A DNA stretch of 64,000 nucleotides, taken from NCBI GenBank assembly GCA_937136425.1, contig CAKZON010000019.1, forward strand, positions 124,001 through 188,000, in the 5' to 3' direction. The translations under genes were made by a program, and so were the position numbers. The stretch comes from an uncultured Crocinitomix sp. (lineage in GTDB: Bacteria > Bacteroidota > Bacteroidia > Flavobacteriales_D > Crocinitomicaceae). This document shows positions 61,527-64,000 of this stretch, in pieces (positions within the stretch are counted from its first letter, which is position 1; the number at the start of each line of letters is the position of its first letter). Below the pieces are notes generated by a model. That model saw nothing but the letters and a program-made list of their open reading frames with translations, had not been told where the DNA came from and did no database searches.

Positions 61527-64000
61527 TTAATGTCTCAGTTTATACAATTTTAATACCACTTCTGTTCCCGCATTTGATTTTGAATTAATTGACAAACTAT
61601 TGTTTGGGTTTTGCAGCATAATTCGCTGTCTTATTAATGCTATTCCTAATGATTTATGGGAGGTTGTCCATTCCTTTTTTAAACCACAACCATTGTCTTT
61701 AATACTTATGATAACTGCATTTTTATTGTTTTGTAAAGGTGAAATTTGAATGGTTATTATGCCCGTATCCTTTTTTTGACTAAAGCCATGTATAATTGCA
61801 TTTTCAATAAATGGTTGCAACAACAAAGGAGGAACATTAAATTTTGAGAGGTTGAGGTCAGGGGTTATTTCAATAGAAAACTCCAGGCCATCTTTATATC
61901 GAATTTTTTCCAAATACAAGTAGCTCCTAGAGAGTTCAACCTCTTGGGTTAGTGTTATGTGGTTTTCGTTAGAATAATTTAGGTTTTTTCTAACCAGTCC
62001 ACAAAACTCTCCCAAATAATTAATGGCATCTTCAGTTTCATTTTTTACAATTTTTAACTGCAGAGAGTTCAAAAAATTGAACATGAAATGAGGGTTCATT
62101 TGTGCTCCAAGTGCTTTTGATCTTAGCTCTACCATTTCTAATTTTAGAGCGGCTTTTTTTCTTATCCGTTTAATAATTAGTAAACCAATTAAAAGAAAAA
62201 CAACAATTAAACTAAGCGTTGCAAGAATAAGAAACCAACCTTTTTTCCAAAACGGACTTTCAATAATTAGTCTGAATCTTACGGGGTCTGAGAAGTTAAT
62301 ATTATTAACTGTAGCGGTGAGGTAAAAATCATAAACCCCACTTGATAAACCTGAATAAGGAATTTTTGCAACAGGTGTTTTGGACATTTTTTTATTGGCG
62401 CCAACAAGCTGATAATGAAAAACTATGTTTTGAGGTTGGTTATATGAAATGTAGATAGGGTAGATGTTAAATTCATTGTCAGATTCAGGTAAAACAATTT
62501 CTGCTGGAACATTTGCATAGGTCTGGGTTGAGGATTCAAATCGTAAACCTTTAATTTGAGGTCCTTTAAATTCCATTTCAATTGGTAATTGTATTTTTCC
62601 CAAATTGTTTTTTGTTAAATAGTATAAATGATCGCCCATTATTTCAAGTCGTCTTACATTTACACTTGCAAGTCCCTGTGCTTCTCCAATTTGAATTATT
62701 GGCTGTTCTAAATTATCTGTTAAACCAATAATTCCTTGGTTACTGGCAATCCAAGTCACTTTTGGGGTTACAAGTACATCATTTACAATCCAATCGTTTA
62801 AAAGCGGGTAAGATTGAGAGAATTCATTTGTTTTTTGGTTGAAATGGACTAGACGCCCATCCCTTGTCATTCCATTGATTATCGATTCTGTCTTCCAAAC
62901 ATGAATACAACTTTGCAAAATTCGTGTTTCTGATTGAATCAAAGTATCGGGTAAAATTTGAAAAACAAATGATTTAGATTCGCATAAAACGTAAATGCTT
63001 TCATCAATTATGGATAGTCCAGTGATGTCTTGCAGGTCAATAGGGTAAGTTGTTGTTGTTAAATCGTTTTTGATGCGGTATAAATTTCTTTTAGAAACGA
63101 TAAAGATATCCTCTTTATGACGTAGCATCTTTTTAGTAAAATCAAGTGTAGAATTGATTTTTTTTGGTGTGTTTTCATTATAGCAAATCACTTCAGTTCC
63201 TCCAGTGTAAATGCGTTTTTTAGAGTCGATTGCGAGGCCGAATAAATTGGAAGATTTATTTTCAGGATAAATGAAGGTTGTCGTTTGTTCGCTTTCCAGG
63301 TCAAATTCATCTATTTGCCCATCACGATAACTAATAATAAACCGATTATCATTTTTAACTATGTCGGCTGTAATTTTTCCTCCTTTTGATAATTCTTGGT
63401 GCGTTAGTAGTAAATTGGGCGTATAGAAAAGGCCCTTTTCTAATGTTGTGAACCAATATCCGCCATCCAAATCTTTAGCTACTGATGAAACGCTGTATTC
63501 ACAAAGGTAATCTTCATATTTTAATTCATCTGTTAGAAGGTTATAGGTGTATATTCCTTTGCGTGTACCAATCCAAAGTACATCTTCAATTTCTCTAAGC
63601 ATAATAATGGATTGGTTTAGCAAAATTCTTTGCATTGTATTTTCGCGAATGATGTAAACACTGTTGTGCCAAATTTGAGCAATGCTTCCATCTGCTAGCG
63701 AGCATCCACGTTTAACCGAGAGCACTTTTTGGTTTGTGTAAAGTGAACTTAGATAGAATGTGTCACTTACTGCTATTTCGTTTTTTGTGTTTATATGGCA
63801 AATAAATAGGGGAATCGAATCTAAAAGGCTCAAACATGATTTGCTGTTGTAATATTGAAACGAAAGGATTTGATTTTGATCTTTTAAAAGGTATAATCCG
63901 CACTCCTTCTTATTGATTTGTGTTTTAGAGCTTCCGTAAAAATAGCTTTTACCCTGGTTGTCAATACTTAAAAAACCACCATGATTAACTGCTAGTTTAA
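61527..64000 (-). CDS. Reg_prop-type sensor histidine kinase (LytS-like), 5' end outside window
   Basis: The frame stays open upstream of 63833 to the right edge of the window, so the TTG at 63833 is not the true start and at least 55 further residues (LAVNHGGFLSIDNQGKSYFY and more) precede it. The visible 768 residues hold two-component-regulator propeller repeats, a Y_Y_Y-type beta-sandwich (about 430-510), a transmembrane helix near 530-550, and a LytS-type kinase with the H-box MNPHFMFNFLNSLQ, the N-box NAIIHGF and a G-box. It signals to the LytTR regulator 33 bases downstream. Confidence 0.9.
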   Translation of the reverse strand, partial: KLAVNHGGFLSIDNQGKSYFYGSSKTQINKKECGLYLLKDQNQILSFQYYNSKSCLSLLDSIPLFICHINTKNEIAVSDTFYLSSLYTNQKVLSVKRGCSLADGSIAQIWHNSVYIIRENTMQRILLNQSIIMLREIEDVLWIGTRKGIYTYNLLTDELKYEDYLCEYSVSSVAKDLDGGYWFTTLEKGLFYTPNLLLTHQELSKGGKITADIVKNDNRFIISYRDGQIDEFDLESEQTTTFIYPENKSSNLFGLAIDSKKRIYTGGTEVICYNENTPKKINSTLDFTKKMLRHKEDIFIVSKRNLYRIKNDLTTTTYPIDLQDITGLSIIDESIYVLCESKSFVFQILPDTLIQSETRILQSCIHVWKTESIINGMTRDGRLVHFNQKTNEFSQSYPLLNDWIVNDVLVTPKVTWIASNQGIIGLTDNLEQPIIQIGEAQGLASVNVRRLEIMGDHLYYLTKNNLGKIQLPIEMEFKGPQIKGLRFESSTQTYANVPAEIVLPESDNEFNIYPIYISYNQPQNIVFHYQLVGANKKMSKTPVAKIPYSGLSSGVYDFYLTATVNNINFSDPVRFRLIIESPFWKKGWFLILATLSLIVVFLLIGLLIIKRIRKKAALKLEMVELRSKALGAQMNPHFMFNFLNSLQLKIVKNETEDAINYLGEFCGLVRKNLNYSNENHITLTQEVELSRSYLYLEKIRYKDGLEFSIEITPDLNLSKFNVPPLLLQPFIENAIIHGFSQKKDTGIITIQISPLQNNKNAVIISIKDNGCGLKKEWTTSHKSLGIALIRQRIMLQNPNNSLSINSKSNAGTEVVLKLYKLRH

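Noticed and set aside
1-64000. CRISPR arrays, tRNA and rRNA genes, insertion sequences with transposase, integrase or phage genes
   Set aside because: None found. The repeats present are palindromic or paired and not regularly spaced; no transposase or integrase motif occurs in any frame.

Overview
The window is AT-rich DNA from a member of the Bacteroidota, most likely a Flavobacteriales-type bacterium. The signs are a TonB-dependent receptor with a carboxypeptidase-regulatory-like N-terminus, LytTR regulators paired with LytS-like or TPR sensor kinases, MORN and WG repeat proteins, short lipoproteins, -7 promoter elements of the TAnnTTTG type, and starts without Shine-Dalgarno sequences. 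No rRNA, tRNA or CRISPR array was seen. Two genes run off the window: the first gene (5' end missing on the left) and the last one (5' end missing on the right).

Layout. 2-3939: a DUF6493-like protein translationally coupled to a SWIM zinc-finger protein. 4005-8798: a double-length UvrA-like ATPase with four ABC modules, then an AraC regulator and a DUF983 protein. 10697-11900: a YitT-family membrane protein behind a leader that contains two tandem short ORFs, each followed by an intrinsic terminator and a matching antiterminator segment. 11988-14516: a radical SAM enzyme and small membrane proteins, with dispersed repeats. 14618-24423: a type I restriction-modification operon (hsdM, hsdS, hsdR) that also holds an exported beta-rich protein, an unknown protein, a PD-(D/E)XK nuclease and an Nmad2-like protein. 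24491-33956: housekeeping and envelope genes (LpxR-like, MORN-TonB, Usp, TerB-like, MscS, radical SAM), with a 0.65-kb patch of repeated DNA.

34421-40272 is a four-gene minus-strand operon: a protein with a C-terminal Asn/Gly-rich motif, an NLR-like HEAT protein whose N-terminus carries a matching motif, a four-helix membrane protein with coiled coils, and a membrane-anchored vWA-like protein. It looks like an undescribed conflict or defence system using amyloid-type signalling. It is bordered by a LytTR regulator and a divergent TPR sensor kinase (40378-43000).

43053-48351: small lipoproteins and secreted MORN and WG repeat proteins. 48592-56936: a second unusual cluster, made of a ComEC-like metallo-beta-lactamase-fold protein, a 1463-residue beta-rich protein, a 715-residue coiled-coil and LamG-like protein, and a 110-residue beta-rich protein, none with a signal peptide. 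57005-64000: an outer-membrane receptor, a lipoprotein, a small HTH protein, and a LytTR regulator with its Reg_prop-type sensor kinase.

The strongest candidates for something new are the tandem attenuator leader (10697-11027), the NLR-like operon (34421-40272) and the MBL/giant-protein cluster (48592-56936). Several families of short palindromic and longer dispersed repeats also occur, some of them inside coding sequence.
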